This document shows, in pieces, positions 52,086 through 61,590 of a stretch of 64,000 nucleotides of DNA. The DNA comes from Pararobbsia alpina_A. Lineage in GTDB: Bacteria; Pseudomonadota; Gammaproteobacteria; Burkholderiales; Burkholderiaceae. The notes beneath the pieces are model-generated. The model saw only the letters and a program-made list of their open reading frames with translations, was not told where the DNA came from and did no database searches. A program made the translations under genes and the position numbers. The stretch's first letter is position 1, and the number at the start of each line of letters is the position of its first letter. The stretch covers positions 1,860,001-1,924,000 of the forward strand of contig NZ_OZ221288.1 of assembly GCF_965118125.1 (NCBI RefSeq). The letters are read 5' to 3'.

Positions 52086-53783
52086 TTATGCCTCGAACAA
52101 CCCCGCGCCGATATACGAACCCTGCTTCGCGCCCGGCGGCAACGCAAAGATCGCGCTGCCGACGTGTGTCGTGAACTGGTTCATCAGATCGGTCGCCGCG
52201 AGCCGGGCGTTGATCGGAATAAACGCCGAACGCGGGTCGCGCTGATGCGCAACGAACAGCAGACCCGCGTCGTACTCGAGCTCCTGGCGCCATGGCGGCC
52301 AGCGCTCGATATAGAAATTCGCACCGTCGTTGTACGAGTACGAACGGCGCAGCAGCTGCATGCCATTGTTCTGCGCCCGGTTGGACAAGCGCACATGCGA
52401 GTTTTCGGGGACCACCGGGTTGCCGCGCGCATCCTTCGCATCGAAGTCGAGCGCGTCGAACTCCTTCTGTTTGCCCAGCGGTGCGCCCGAGTATTTGTGC
52501 CGGCCGAACACGGCTTCCTGGAAGCTGACTTCGGTGTTGTCCCAGTGTTCGAGCGTGATCCGGATCCGGCGAAACACGGTGTACGTGCCGCCACGCATCC
52601 ATGCGGGGCCTTCGTCGCCGGCCCAGATGAATTTGTCCATCAGTGCGGGATCGCGCGTCGGCGGGTTGTTCGTGCCGTCGCGGAAACCCATGAGGTTGCG
52701 CGCGGTCGTGCCGTCGCCGGGCTGGGACAGAAAGCCCGACTGCACCCACTTGATCTGTGCCTTGCCGTTGGCGAGCCGCGCGAGCTGACGCACGGCATGG
52801 AAGGCGACTTGCGCATCCATCGCGCAGGCCTGAATGCAAAGATCGCCGCCGCTCTTTTCCTTGACGATCTGATCGCCATTGAAGCGCGGCAGATCGACGA
52901 GCGCATCGGGACGGCGCTTTGCGATACCGAACCGGTCGGCGCCGTCGCGCGTGAACAGCGTCGGGCCGAAGCCGAACGTCAGCGTCAGGCGCGACGCGCC
53001 GAGGCCGAGCGCCTCAGCGGAGTCTTCATACACGGCCGCGCTGTACGTGGGCGTCGCACCGCCGGCCGCATAGCCGTCATCGGCCGGTGCACCCGACACG
53101 TCGGTCGTCGCCGCAGCGCTTGCGCCGGCAGGCGCATCGGGCAACGTCGACATCGCGCCGAGCTCGGCATCGTCCTTCGCTGCCGGCTGCGCGCCGGATT
53201 GCGCACCCTTGGCCGAGGCCGCGGCCGTGTCGTCCGGATCGATGGTCTTCGCCGTATCGCCCCGCGTCAGGCGTGCGGACGCTTCAGTCCAGGTCTTCAG
53301 CAGCTCGATGAGTTCGTCGCGGTGATTCGTCGTGACGTCGAGTGCAGCGAAGTAGGTGTACGTCTGCTGCGGCGTAACGACGCCCGACTGATGCTCGCCG
53401 TAAAACGGTTCGACCTGCGCGCCCATGCGCGCCTTGGCCGACAGTGCCGATGCGGCGGCGCCGCCGGCCGGCTTGTCGAGCGCAGCCTGGGCGAGGCCGG
53501 CCGCGCCAAGCCCGGCACCTGCCGCAGCGGCCAGGCCGCCCGCCTTCAGGAAGCCGCGACGCGACGGTTGCGCCGGCGCGCCCTGATCAGTTGCATGCGA
53601 CGGCGCCCCAACGCTTCGCGCATCCTGGCTCTGCGCCGCTTCGACGCGCGGCGCAGGCGGCTGCGAAAAGCCCGAGAACGGACAGCCCGACTGAATCGGG
53701 CCCGTCGCGTTCGATACATCCTGCCCGTCGTCCGCTGACTGCGTCTGCTGCTGCGGATCGGACGGTCGATTCGTCGTGTTCAT
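52086..53783 (-). CDS. efeB: Dyp-type heme peroxidase, EfeB-like, Tat-exported, with insertion
   Basis: 565 aa; typical EfeB is about 420. A ~73-residue leader (containing SGCPFSGF) precedes the twin-arginine signal SRRGFLKAGGLAAAA (74-88). The Dyp fold has the GxxDG motif as GFRDGTNNP (366-374), proximal His463 in NSHVRLSN, and the downstream RRIRITLEHWD and RRSYSYNDG blocks. Residues ~177-255 are an Ala/Asp-rich insertion between the first beta-alpha unit and LTLTFGFGP. EfeB proteins oxidise substrates with peroxide and have been reported to release iron from heme. It overlaps the propeller gene (ATGA) and precedes fbpA; EfeU and EfeO are absent here. Confidence 0.87.
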   Translation of the reverse strand: MNTTNRPSDPQQQTQSADDGQDVSNATGPIQSGCPFSGFSQPPAPRVEAAQSQDARSVGAPSHATDQGAPAQPSRRGFLKAGGLAAAAGAGLGAAGLAQAALDKPAGGAAASALSAKARMGAQVEPFYGEHQSGVVTPQQTYTYFAALDVTTNHRDELIELLKTWTEASARLTRGDTAKTIDPDDTAAASAKGAQSGAQPAAKDDAELGAMSTLPDAPAGASAAATTDVSGAPADDGYAAGGATPTYSAAVYEDSAEALGLGASRLTLTFGFGPTLFTRDGADRFGIAKRRPDALVDLPRFNGDQIVKEKSGGDLCIQACAMDAQVAFHAVRQLARLANGKAQIKWVQSGFLSQPGDGTTARNLMGFRDGTNNPPTRDPALMDKFIWAGDEGPAWMRGGTYTVFRRIRITLEHWDNTEVSFQEAVFGRHKYSGAPLGKQKEFDALDFDAKDARGNPVVPENSHVRLSNRAQNNGMQLLRRSYSYNDGANFYIERWPPWRQELEYDAGLLFVAHQRDPRSAFIPINARLAATDLMNQFTTHVGSAIFALPPGAKQGSYIGAGLFEA

Positions 53784-54973
53784 CTTGCCAGTACCAGCGT
53801 GTTCACGTCGTCTTCCACGTAGTAGAAGCCGTCGCCTTCGGGCGTCATCACAATGCCGAACAGATCGCCGTTGCCCGGCGGCGACTGTGCCTTGTCGGCA
53901 TCGATCCAGCGTGCATAAATCTGGCGGCCCGTCGCCGGATCGATCTCGACGACCTTCCCGTTCAGACCGTTCGTCACGAGCAGGTGGCCGGCCGGCGTCA
54001 GGCACATCGCCAGCGGACGCTGCAACAGCCCATCGGCCGTCAGCGTACGGCCGACGCCCGCGCTCGTATCGCGCTTTGTCGCGTCTTCGATCACGCTGAT
54101 CCGGTTACCGATCGCATCCGAGATGTAGAGCAGATCGTCCTTGATGACGAGCCCGGTCGGTCCGATCAGGAACACGCCCCGGTCCGCGCGCTCGGAAAAG
54201 CCGCTCGCGACCACGGTCTGGTTCTTGATGACCGGCGGCTTGCCCTGCTCGATCGCGAGATCGAGCCGCAGCACGGTCGCCTGCTTGAACACGGGCGGGT
54301 CGATAAAGCCGGACACCTTGCCGACACCGTAGCCCGACATGCTGATGAACAGCGTCGCGGTGTCGCCATTGTCGACGACCGCCATATTGCCCCACGGGTC
54401 GTTGATGTTCTCACCCGAGAACACCGTCGCGAGATTACCTTGTGTGTCGAACACCAGCAGGCAGCCCGCGCCCTTGGTATCGGTCGTGCCGTCGTTGCTC
54501 GGCGTGCTGCCGACGACCACCCAACCGCTCTTGAGCACCGTCATCGCGGTCGACAGGCCGACGCCGCCCGGGCACTCCTTGAGATCGTGCGGCACCTTCG
54601 CGAACAGCGACAGCTTGTCGGTCGACGGGTTGTAATCGACGATCGTCGTGCCTACACCCTGAAGGTTCGCCGAGTCGTTGAAGTTGTCGATCAGCACGTC
54701 GTTTTTCTGGATCTTGCCCGACGTAATCGGTGAGATCGCGAGTGCGTACGGGTTCTGGTCGCCGTTCTCGGGCACCGTCGACGTGACGGTCTGCTGCTTC
54801 TTGATCGTCTCGAGCAGGCCCTGCGGCTCGGCGGATGCGAGCGACGGCGCCACGATGGCGGCGATGCACGCGGCCACCACCGCGCCGCTCAGCGAACGCG
54901 CAGCCGTGGCAAGGCGCCTGCGCAGGTCGAGTGAGCCACGCCGGCTCGTGCTGGAAAGGGCGGAGTGCTTCAT
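53780..54973 (-). CDS. Exported NHL-type beta-propeller protein
   Basis: 397 aa from MKHSALSST, with a good ribosome site (AGGAAG). Signal peptide ~25-48 (SLSGAVVAACIAAIVAPSLASA). The mature part is a six-bladed propeller by repeat pattern: NPYALAISPITSGKIQKNDVLIDNFN, GLSTAMTVLKSGWVVVGS, DPWGNMAVVDNGDTATLFISMSGYG, GPTGLVIKDDLLYISDAIGNRISVIED, RPLAMCLTPAGHLLVTNGLNGKVVEIDPATG. NHL-like blades without enzymatic signature. Its coupling to the peroxidase gene (four-base overlap) suggests a physical partner. Function unknown. Confidence 0.8.
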   Translation of the reverse strand: MKHSALSSTSRRGSLDLRRRLATAARSLSGAVVAACIAAIVAPSLASAEPQGLLETIKKQQTVTSTVPENGDQNPYALAISPITSGKIQKNDVLIDNFNDSANLQGVGTTIVDYNPSTDKLSLFAKVPHDLKECPGGVGLSTAMTVLKSGWVVVGSTPSNDGTTDTKGAGCLLVFDTQGNLATVFSGENINDPWGNMAVVDNGDTATLFISMSGYGVGKVSGFIDPPVFKQATVLRLDLAIEQGKPPVIKNQTVVASGFSERADRGVFLIGPTGLVIKDDLLYISDAIGNRISVIEDATKRDTSAGVGRTLTADGLLQRPLAMCLTPAGHLLVTNGLNGKVVEIDPATGRQIYARWIDADKAQSPPGNGDLFGIVMTPEGDGFYYVEDDVNTLVLAR

Positions 54974-55035
54974 CGCATCACTTCCTGAATATCGGTCGAA
55001 ATAGGGCGTTGTCATAGTCGTGCGCGTCATCGTCA

Positions 55036-56547
55036 TCAGAAGGTGATGTTGGTCCGCAGCCCGAGCACGAACTCGTTCTTGATCTTCTGCGTCGGATCGT
55101 TCGGGTTCACGATGCCGCCACCCGGATTGAACACATATTGCGCATCGGCCTGGAGGATCCACCACGGCGCGACCTGGTACTGGTAGGTCGCTTCGATCAC
55201 CGTTTCCGAGCTGCGCAGCAGCGCAAACATGCCGGGGTTTTCATCGATGAAGTCCTGGTCGGACTGGCGTGCCTGATCGCTGACCTTGATGTAGGTCACC
55301 GCGATGCCGGCTACGTCGTTGTCGCGGCCGCTGAACGGCGCCTTGAGCGAGAGCCCGAGGTTCGCGCTCGCACGCACGAGGTTCTGGTCCGTCGGCGCGT
55401 ACATCACGCGCGCAAAGACGCCAAGAGACTTCGGCTCCGCGGGGTCGGGACGCCAGATCATCTGGTCCGCCACGGCGTAAATGCTGTAGTTGCCGTGATG
55501 CTGCGCGCCAATGCCGTTGCTGTCCGGGCTCACGAGCGGCACGCCGTTCGAGTCGAAGCGCTGGTCGGCAAAGCTGCCGTTGTGATACCACGCTCCGAGC
55601 TTGTACATGCCCGGCAGCGCGTTGTTGTTGCCGCCGAGATCCATATCGCCTTCAACAGGCTGATTGATCCCGTACTGCAGTTCCCCGATGAACAGCGTGC
55701 TGCCGTTCAGGCTGAAATTGGTACCGTGGTTGTCGTCGCGATTGCCCGACGGGTCGCCCGCGAAGACGCCGAACAATCCCGTGAGGCCGGGAGCGATCTG
55801 CCCGCGTACGCGCACGCCGAGACCCGACAGCGGATACGCAGGGCCGCCTGACGGCAGGTCATACGACGGCACGCCCGGCCAGCCGAACATCGTATTCACG
55901 AAAGTCAGGCCGTACGTGCTGACCATGAATTCCTGGTCAAGACTCTGCTGCCCGATCTTGATGTCGAATTTCTTGTTGAAAAACGACTGCTGATACCAGA
56001 GTTCCCAGAGGCGCGTCTCGGGCGTCGCTTCAATACCGCTCGCCGTATTCAGCGTGCCGAGGTAGCGCGTGCTCAGGTTCGTGCCATGGATCTGCTCGCC
56101 GCTCACATTGAACAGACCGCCTTCCCACCCGAACGCCTGCTTGGTGTCCATCTGAATGGTGGCAACGGTCAGGCCGTCGTAGGCGTGGCCCTTGTCGATG
56201 CCCCCGGACAGGTTGCCGAACAGCTCACTTGTTTCATTGATGTCCAGCGTAATGCCCGCGCGTCCGAGAAACGAGCGCAAGCCACCCATGTCGCCCAGCA
56301 GCGTCGAACGCGTCCAGATACCGCTAAAGAAGTCCGTTTGCTGTCCCTTGATCGCGACATCGGCCTCGGGCGCGTCGAGCGCATCCGGATTGACCTGCGC
56401 CATCGGACTCGCGAACGCCGGCGCGGCGCCCGCGCTTGCGAAAATGACGGCCGATGCGAGAAGACCTCGCTTCAGATGCGAAAAGGGCGCGCCACCCTGA
56501 CGGGTGAGCGCCGCGTCGCGCCGGTGGCGCGGGCGTGTGCTGATCAT
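55036..56547 (-). CDS. OprB-family outer-membrane porin
   Basis: 503 aa. Signal peptide HLKRGLLASAVIFASAGAAPAFA after a basic n-region. The mature protein is a carbohydrate-selective porin-type barrel: FFSGIWTRSTLLGDMGGLRSFLGRAGITLDINETSELFGNLSGGI, TRLWELWYQQSFFNKKFDIKIGQQSLDQEF, GVFAGDPSGNRDDN, PGMYKLGAWYHNGSF, ETVIEATYQYQVAPWWILQADAQYVFNPGGG, ending in Phe (LGLRTNITF), the barrel-assembly signal. OprB normally passes sugars. Here it is first in a six-gene unit with iron genes and a Fur-like site, so it may admit an iron complex or co-substrate. Confidence 0.88.
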   Translation of the reverse strand: MISTRPRHRRDAALTRQGGAPFSHLKRGLLASAVIFASAGAAPAFASPMAQVNPDALDAPEADVAIKGQQTDFFSGIWTRSTLLGDMGGLRSFLGRAGITLDINETSELFGNLSGGIDKGHAYDGLTVATIQMDTKQAFGWEGGLFNVSGEQIHGTNLSTRYLGTLNTASGIEATPETRLWELWYQQSFFNKKFDIKIGQQSLDQEFMVSTYGLTFVNTMFGWPGVPSYDLPSGGPAYPLSGLGVRVRGQIAPGLTGLFGVFAGDPSGNRDDNHGTNFSLNGSTLFIGELQYGINQPVEGDMDLGGNNNALPGMYKLGAWYHNGSFADQRFDSNGVPLVSPDSNGIGAQHHGNYSIYAVADQMIWRPDPAEPKSLGVFARVMYAPTDQNLVRASANLGLSLKAPFSGRDNDVAGIAVTYIKVSDQARQSDQDFIDENPGMFALLRSSETVIEATYQYQVAPWWILQADAQYVFNPGGGIVNPNDPTQKIKNEFVLGLRTNITF

Positions 56548-56662
56548 TCGTCTTCCTTATTGTCTGCGTGCGCGAAAGGCACGCGTGGCACATGCTTGGC
56601 GGCCGCGGAAATGACGCGCTCCCGTCGGCCATTTTTTCGAGCGAGTGAACAAGATGGGAAAA

Positions 56663-56714
56663 ATGGTATAGACCGGGAATAAAACTGTCAACGCAAATAA
56701 GAATGATTAGCATT
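56663..56714 (-). promoter_or_regulatory. Promoter and Fur-box-like site of the porin/iron operon
   Basis: On the minus strand TTGACA (56686-56691) and, after 17 bases, TACCAT (56663-56668) form a sigma-70 promoter. Immediately upstream, AAATAAGAATGATTAGCATT (56695-56714, plus-strand reading) resembles a Fur box, with AATG/CATT symmetry and the ATGATTA core. The start codon lies about 110 bases downstream. Iron repression of the whole operon is the inference. Confidence 0.65.
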
Positions 56715-56834
56715 GGAGTAAATAAGGTCTTCGATTTTCCTTTCTAAAAGCAATTTAGATAAACTTTCACAAACCTTTCAGCGAACGCAAAAACGATCCA
56801 ATCACGCGGCGCATGCGAACCCCAAACGCCCGGT

Positions 56835-57047
56835 TCAAGTCTTCGGATAGACATCGCGCGATTCCCCTGCGGATAAAGGCTGGCTGAAATATTTTGCCCA
56901 CGCGCACCGTGCCGCGCCCAGGCTGGCTGGGGCTTGCGGGCGGAGGTCCTGCGCGTGTTTCATGCGGCGCATGCCGAAAGCAATGTAGGGATTATTGAAT
57001 TCGGAACCCGCGAGCGCGAGAAGGTTATCGTGTTGGTGTGACAACAA
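56835..57047 (-). CDS. Low-confidence ORF, 70 aa
   Basis: Starts at TTG 57047 without a clear ribosome site. Codon choice looks coding-like (FNNPYIAFGMRRMKHAQDL; CAWAKYFSQPLSAGESRDVY), possibly the 3' remnant of a gene. No family recognised. Confidence 0.25.
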   Translation of the reverse strand: MLSHQHDNLLALAGSEFNNPYIAFGMRRMKHAQDLRPQAPASLGAARCAWAKYFSQPLSAGESRDVYPKT

Positions 57048-57167
57048 CCCGCGCTGGCGATAAGGGTTTCACTGGGGAACGATTGGGAACGATGCGGCCG
57101 AATGTCGACTGTTTGCATCGTGGTGCGACTTCTTCAGTGAGTCACCACACAGACAACATCAATTTGC

Positions 57168-57326
57168 TTACAGCAGGTAATTGAAAACCGACGGATTCGT
57201 CAGTTTATTGAGTTTGCGAATTCGCAATAAATGACATTTATCCAATTCGACGGTTTTGGTATCCCATTCATTAACCGTTAGAAAACTATTGATATACAGG
57301 TTAATGCCCGGGAAGCGATGAATCAC
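57168..57326 (-). CDS. Low-confidence AT-rich ORF, 52 aa
   Basis: GTG 57326 opens VIHRFPGINLYINSFLTVNE, continuing to LRIRKLNKLTNPSVFNYLL. The stretch is clearly more AT-rich than the surrounding genes, which suggests foreign origin or a gene remnant. Weak ribosome site (AGGT). Family unknown. Confidence 0.25.
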   Translation of the reverse strand: MIHRFPGINLYINSFLTVNEWDTKTVELDKCHLLRIRKLNKLTNPSVFNYLL

Positions 57327-57349
57327 CGATATCGGACCTATCGGATGGA

Positions 57350-57706
57350 TCAGATGCCGAAGTAGTAAGCGATCAGCGCAAGCAACGCCGGTGCGGTCTG
57401 CACGAGCGCGATACGCGGCGACACGGTCAGCGCACCCCAGAGGCCCGCCACACCGACACATCCGAGCGCGTACGCGCCGAACGCTGTGGCAAGCCGCGGA
57501 TCCGACAGACCGATGCCCAACAACAAGGCGACCACAAGAAACAGGTTGTAGAGCCCCTGATTCGACGCCATCGGCGCCGTCTGTTCGACGAGAGCTTGCG
57601 GCATCCGGAACACGCGGCCCGCACGCTTCTTCCAGAAGACCATCTCGAGCAGCACGATATAGACGTGAATCAGCACGACAACCAGGTAGAGAATCTTCGC
57701 GATCAT
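57350..57706 (-). CDS. DUF1304 membrane protein
   Basis: 118 aa with four membrane helices. Family hallmarks: IHVYIVLLEMVFWKKRAGRVFRMP, the MASNQGLYNLFLVVALLLGI segment with the conserved NQG-YN, and AGLWGALTVSPRIALVQTAPALLALI. Function unknown. It follows the GNAT gene by 12 bases and is probably co-transcribed. Confidence 0.87.
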   Translation of the reverse strand: MIAKILYLVVVLIHVYIVLLEMVFWKKRAGRVFRMPQALVEQTAPMASNQGLYNLFLVVALLLGIGLSDPRLATAFGAYALGCVGVAGLWGALTVSPRIALVQTAPALLALIAYYFGI

Positions 57707-57718
57707 GATGTTGTTCTT

Positions 57719-58201
57719 TTAGATCTCCGCGGTCAGCGACTTGACCATCGAAATGTGCGTGGGTCGATAGCCGAGGTGTCGATACAGCGCGTACGCACTC
57801 TCGTTGTAGCCGAATACGTGCAGCCCGATCTCCGTCAGGCCCAGCTCGCGCACCCGCGCCTCGACGGCCCGGAAGGCCTCGGTGGCGAACCCCATGCGGC
57901 GCCACGCCGCCTCGACATGGATATCGAACACATATGCCGAGCGACGCTGCCTTTGCGTGACGATGCCGATCCAGATCGTGCCGACGTCTGCATCGCGTTC
58001 GACACTGTGAATCGTGTAGAGAAAGTGATCGGGCGTCGCTTCATGCTCGGGCAGCAGCTTGGCAAACGATGCCTTTGCGTACTCCAATGCCGACGCCTCG
58101 GTGCCACCGTCGGTGCGCAGCGTATCGGCCGCATACCGCTCGATGGAAACCCGTTCGAACACTTCGAAGTCCTGCGCCGACATCGGCTTGAGCTCGATCA
58201 T
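57719..58201 (-). CDS. GNAT-family N-acetyltransferase
   Basis: 160 aa from MIELKPMSAQDFEVFERVSIERYAADT. The acetyl-CoA binding motif A is VFDIHVEAAWRRMGFATEAFRAVEARVRELGL (variant of Q/RxxGxG/A), and motif B is IGLHVFGYNESAYALYRHLGYRPTHISMVKSL. Substrate not predictable. It lies 70 bases downstream of zwf and 12 upstream of DUF1304 on the same strand. Confidence 0.87.
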   Translation of the reverse strand: MIELKPMSAQDFEVFERVSIERYAADTLRTDGGTEASALEYAKASFAKLLPEHEATPDHFLYTIHSVERDADVGTIWIGIVTQRQRRSAYVFDIHVEAAWRRMGFATEAFRAVEARVRELGLTEIGLHVFGYNESAYALYRHLGYRPTHISMVKSLTAEI

Positions 58202-58271
58202 CTTTATTGTTCTCTTCGGCACACGGCGGCGGCTGTCATGAGGCGAGCCCCATGACAGCGAATTCACGCGA

Positions 58272-59744
<1,473 letters not shown>

Positions 59745-59934
59745 GGCAGTCGAACGCGTGGCAAGTTCCCGCATGTCGCGGCTCAGACGTGATGTCGCCG
59801 GGTCCGCACGATGCAGGAGGAAAAGGGGATGACGCCGTGCAAGACGGCGCAAGGGGTGCACCGCCGCCCGTCGGCGCGGCACGCGTGCACTATAACGCAA
59901 AGCGCCAGGTTTCTTCATGGCTCGCCGCGTGAGC

Positions 59935-59973
59935 CGCGCCGTCTTTGACCGTCACAAGACGGTCATCGGCGCG
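59935..59973. terminator. Two-part stem-loop between livF and zwf
   Basis: Inner arms TGACCGTC/GACGGTCA with a four-base loop (59946-59965) and outer arms CGCGCCG/CGGCGCG (59935-59941, 59967-59973). Placed about 40 bases after the livF stop in its direction of transcription. No U-run, so intrinsic termination is not certain. Confidence 0.55.
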
Positions 59974-60013
59974 CACGTTGCCACGCTTTGCCAACCAACG
60001 CCAGTTAGCTTCG

Positions 60014-60715
60014 TTACCACTCGAGCCAGTGGCGCAGCGTCTCCTGCCGGTCGGCAAGCTCGGAGGGCGAGCCCGTGAAGGCGATCTTGCCGCGCCCCAT
60101 CAGATACACCCGCGTCGCGAGCCTGAGCGCGATCGAAAGCTTTTGCTCGATCAACAGCACACCCAGTCCTTCAGCCGCGAGCGCTTCAAGCCACGCGGCA
60201 ATCTGCGTGACGACAGAGGGTGCAAGACCTTCCGTCGGCTCGTCGAGGATCAGCAACTCGGGCTCGCCCGCGAGCGCACGAGCAATCGCCAGCATCTGTT
60301 GTTCGCCACCCGACAAGACGCCGGCGCGCGTATCGAGGCGCCGCGCAAGGGCCGGCAAAGTCGCGAGCATCGGCGCGCACACTTCATCGAACGCACGCCC
60401 CGCGCGTAGTCCGAGCAACAGGTTCTGTCGTACGGTCAGGGTCGGAAACACATCGCGCGTTTCGGCTACGTACGCAAGACCATGGCGTGCGAGCACGTCA
60501 GTTCGCCAATGCGACGTTTCGGCACCATCGATGCGCACGCTGCCCGTGCGCTCCACGATGCCCATCAGCGCCTTGGCCAGCGTCGAACGGCCCGCGCCAT
60601 TCCGGCCGAGCAGCGCCACGATCTCACCGCGATTCACCTCGAGCCCCACACCGCGCAGGACCTCGGCATCACCATAGCCTGCACGGAGATTGTCGATGGC
60701 AAGCAGCGGCATCAT
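60014..60715 (-). CDS. livF: Branched-chain amino-acid-type ABC ATPase LivF, altered Walker A
   Basis: 233 aa. LivF features: LAIDNLRAGYGDAEVLRGVGLEVNRGEIVALLGRNG, signature LSGGEQQMLAIARAL, Walker B LLILDEPTEGLAP, H-loop area LLIEQKLSIALRLA. The Walker A reads GRNGAGRST: the nucleotide-binding lysine is arginine (codon CGT). This should weaken or abolish hydrolysis at this site unless compensated. LivG in the same operon keeps lysine, so the transporter may be asymmetric. The start overlaps the livG stop by four bases. Confidence 0.88.
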   Translation of the reverse strand: MMPLLAIDNLRAGYGDAEVLRGVGLEVNRGEIVALLGRNGAGRSTLAKALMGIVERTGSVRIDGAETSHWRTDVLARHGLAYVAETRDVFPTLTVRQNLLLGLRAGRAFDEVCAPMLATLPALARRLDTRAGVLSGGEQQMLAIARALAGEPELLILDEPTEGLAPSVVTQIAAWLEALAAEGLGVLLIEQKLSIALRLATRVYLMGRGKIAFTGSPSELADRQETLRHWLEW

Positions 60716-61590
60716 CGAGGCAGCTCCTGCGACCCGCCCGACTCAGATGACGACGCACGCAAGTCCGCGCGCACGACTTCGTTCGCCTGCTTGTACATCG
60801 GCAGCGCAGCGTCACCTGCATACGCCCGAGCCGGCTCGTCGTCGAACGCTCCCGCATAGACACGATGGACGTGCTCGTTGCCACGGATCTCATCCGGCGT
60901 GCCGCTTGCGATGACCAGTCCCTGCGAAATCACACTGATGCGATGGGCGAGTTCGAACACAACACTCATATCGTGCTCGACGATCAGCAAGGTCTTGCCC
61001 CTGGCCAGCACGCGAAGCATCTCGATCGTGTGACGCGCTTCATCGCGCGTCATGCCCGCGGTCGGTTCGTCGAGCAGCACGAATGAGGGGCCGCCGGCGA
61101 ATGCGATACCCAGCTCCAGCAGTCGACGCTGCGCATACGGCAACGCCGCGGCGCAGCTGTCGCGCTGCGCCGTCAGGCCGATCGCGTCGAGGAGGCGCGC
61201 GGCCTCGCCCGCGAGATCGACACGCGTGCTGAGCCGTTGCCACAGCGTGTCGCTTCCACCGTGCTCTTGCGCTGCGCCCAGCGTCGCGATGCGCAAGTTC
61301 TCGGCCACGCTCATGCCATCGAACAACGACGACATCTGAAATGCGCGCGACAAGCCGCGGCGGCGGATCGCATGCGGCGGCAGGCCACTCACGTTATGAC
61401 CGTCGAAAACCACGCGACCGGACATCGGCCGATACCGGCCACTGATCACATCGAATACCGTCGACTTACCGGCGCCGTTGGGTCCGATCAATGCGTGCCA
61501 TTCACCATCGCGCACGTGCAGATCGACACCCTGCAAGATGTCGGTACGCCCGGCCCGGTAGGCGACCCCCTCAAGACTCAGCGCGGACAT
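60712..61590 (-). CDS. livG: Branched-chain amino-acid-type ABC ATPase LivG
   Basis: 292 aa. Walker A GPNGAGKST, LivG-type loop ISGRYRPMSGRVVFDGHNVSGLPPHAIRRRGLSRAFQMSSLF, signature-region ALPYAQRRLLELGIAFAGGPSFVLLDEPTAGMTRDEARHTIEMLR, H-loop EHDMSVVFELAHRISVI. The canonical LSGG appears as LPYA, common in LivG/UrtD. The C-terminal ~40 residues extend beyond the usual end. It overlaps livM by 20 bases and livF by four. Confidence 0.9.
   Translation of the reverse strand: MSALSLEGVAYRAGRTDILQGVDLHVRDGEWHALIGPNGAGKSTVFDVISGRYRPMSGRVVFDGHNVSGLPPHAIRRRGLSRAFQMSSLFDGMSVAENLRIATLGAAQEHGGSDTLWQRLSTRVDLAGEAARLLDAIGLTAQRDSCAAALPYAQRRLLELGIAFAGGPSFVLLDEPTAGMTRDEARHTIEMLRVLARGKTLLIVEHDMSVVFELAHRISVISQGLVIASGTPDEIRGNEHVHRVYAGAFDDEPARAYAGDAALPMYKQANEVVRADLRASSSESGGSQELPR

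Larger units (their letters stand above)
56548..57349. other. 802-base intergenic region
   Basis: The left end carries the porin promoter and Fur-box-like site (56663-56714). The middle holds a 70-codon leftward frame (56835-57047) and the right part an AT-rich 52-codon leftward frame (57168-57326), both listed with low confidence. Nothing else supported. Confidence 0.6.
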
